DNA of 5,000 nt, from contig CAZXPG010000081.1 in NCBI GenBank assembly GCA_964643145.1, forward strand, positions 1 to 5,000, written 5' to 3'. Under the pieces are notes generated by a model, which saw nothing but the letters and a program-made list of their open reading frames with translations, was not told the DNA's origin and searched no databases. Position numbers and translations under genes: made by a program. This document shows positions 4,993 to 5,000 of the stretch, piece after piece; the first letter of the stretch is position 1, and every line of letters begins with the position of its first letter. The stretch is from CAZXPG01 sp964643145. GTDB taxonomy: Bacteria > Pseudomonadota > Alphaproteobacteria > Rickettsiales > Arcanibacteraceae.

Positions 4993-5000
4993 ACTATGCT

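Overview
The window looks like a compact stretch of bacterial chromosome carrying ordinary biosynthetic and housekeeping genes. It is moderately AT-rich by eye. Six protein genes fill most of it, and no intergenic gap exceeds 230 bases. The argD-argF order, an ArgD beginning MIPAVLPVYNR, and a short stand-alone PdxJ suggest an alphaproteobacterium. That assignment is inferred from protein feel and gene order, not from any marker gene, and no lineage can be fixed from this sequence. I see no mobile element, CRISPR array, tRNA or rRNA.

Left part, + strand. A hairpin at 8-48 probably ends transcription from a gene outside the window. A second, very long hairpin lies at 72-130. Next come a complete flavin reductase-like gene (225-722) and pdxJ (719-1447), joined by an ATGA overlap and so translationally coupled. 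PdxJ makes pyridoxine 5'-phosphate, the last ring-closing step of the DXP-dependent vitamin B6 pathway. The partner is a flavin-binding split-barrel protein. A hairpin with a T-rich tail at 1491-1533 ends this pair. A secreted PEBP (YbhB/YbcL-type) gene follows at 1598-2290.

Right part, - strand. The arginine pair argD (start chosen at 4439) and argF runs leftward with a one-base stop/start overlap (TAATG). It has a near-consensus sigma70 promoter at 4538-4566 and a textbook intrinsic terminator at 2298-2326, which lies between the converging PEBP and argF genes. ArgD (acetylornithine aminotransferase) and ArgF (ornithine carbamoyltransferase) act on the route from glutamate to arginine. Further upstream on the same strand is a gene for an HU-type nucleoid protein (4639-4914, GTG start), with its own hairpin between it and the arginine promoter.

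The least routine content is in the gaps. Three hairpins (72-130, 1491-1527, 4596-4626) share one core with the same CTTCA loop, and some base-pair differences between them are compensatory. Separately, a 31-base sequence occurs after pdxJ (1455-1485) and again upstream of HU (4946-4976). At HU it forms one arm of a larger inverted repeat and overlaps the likely promoter. These look like two small dispersed palindromic repeat families. I found no evidence for a new enzymatic or defence system here.
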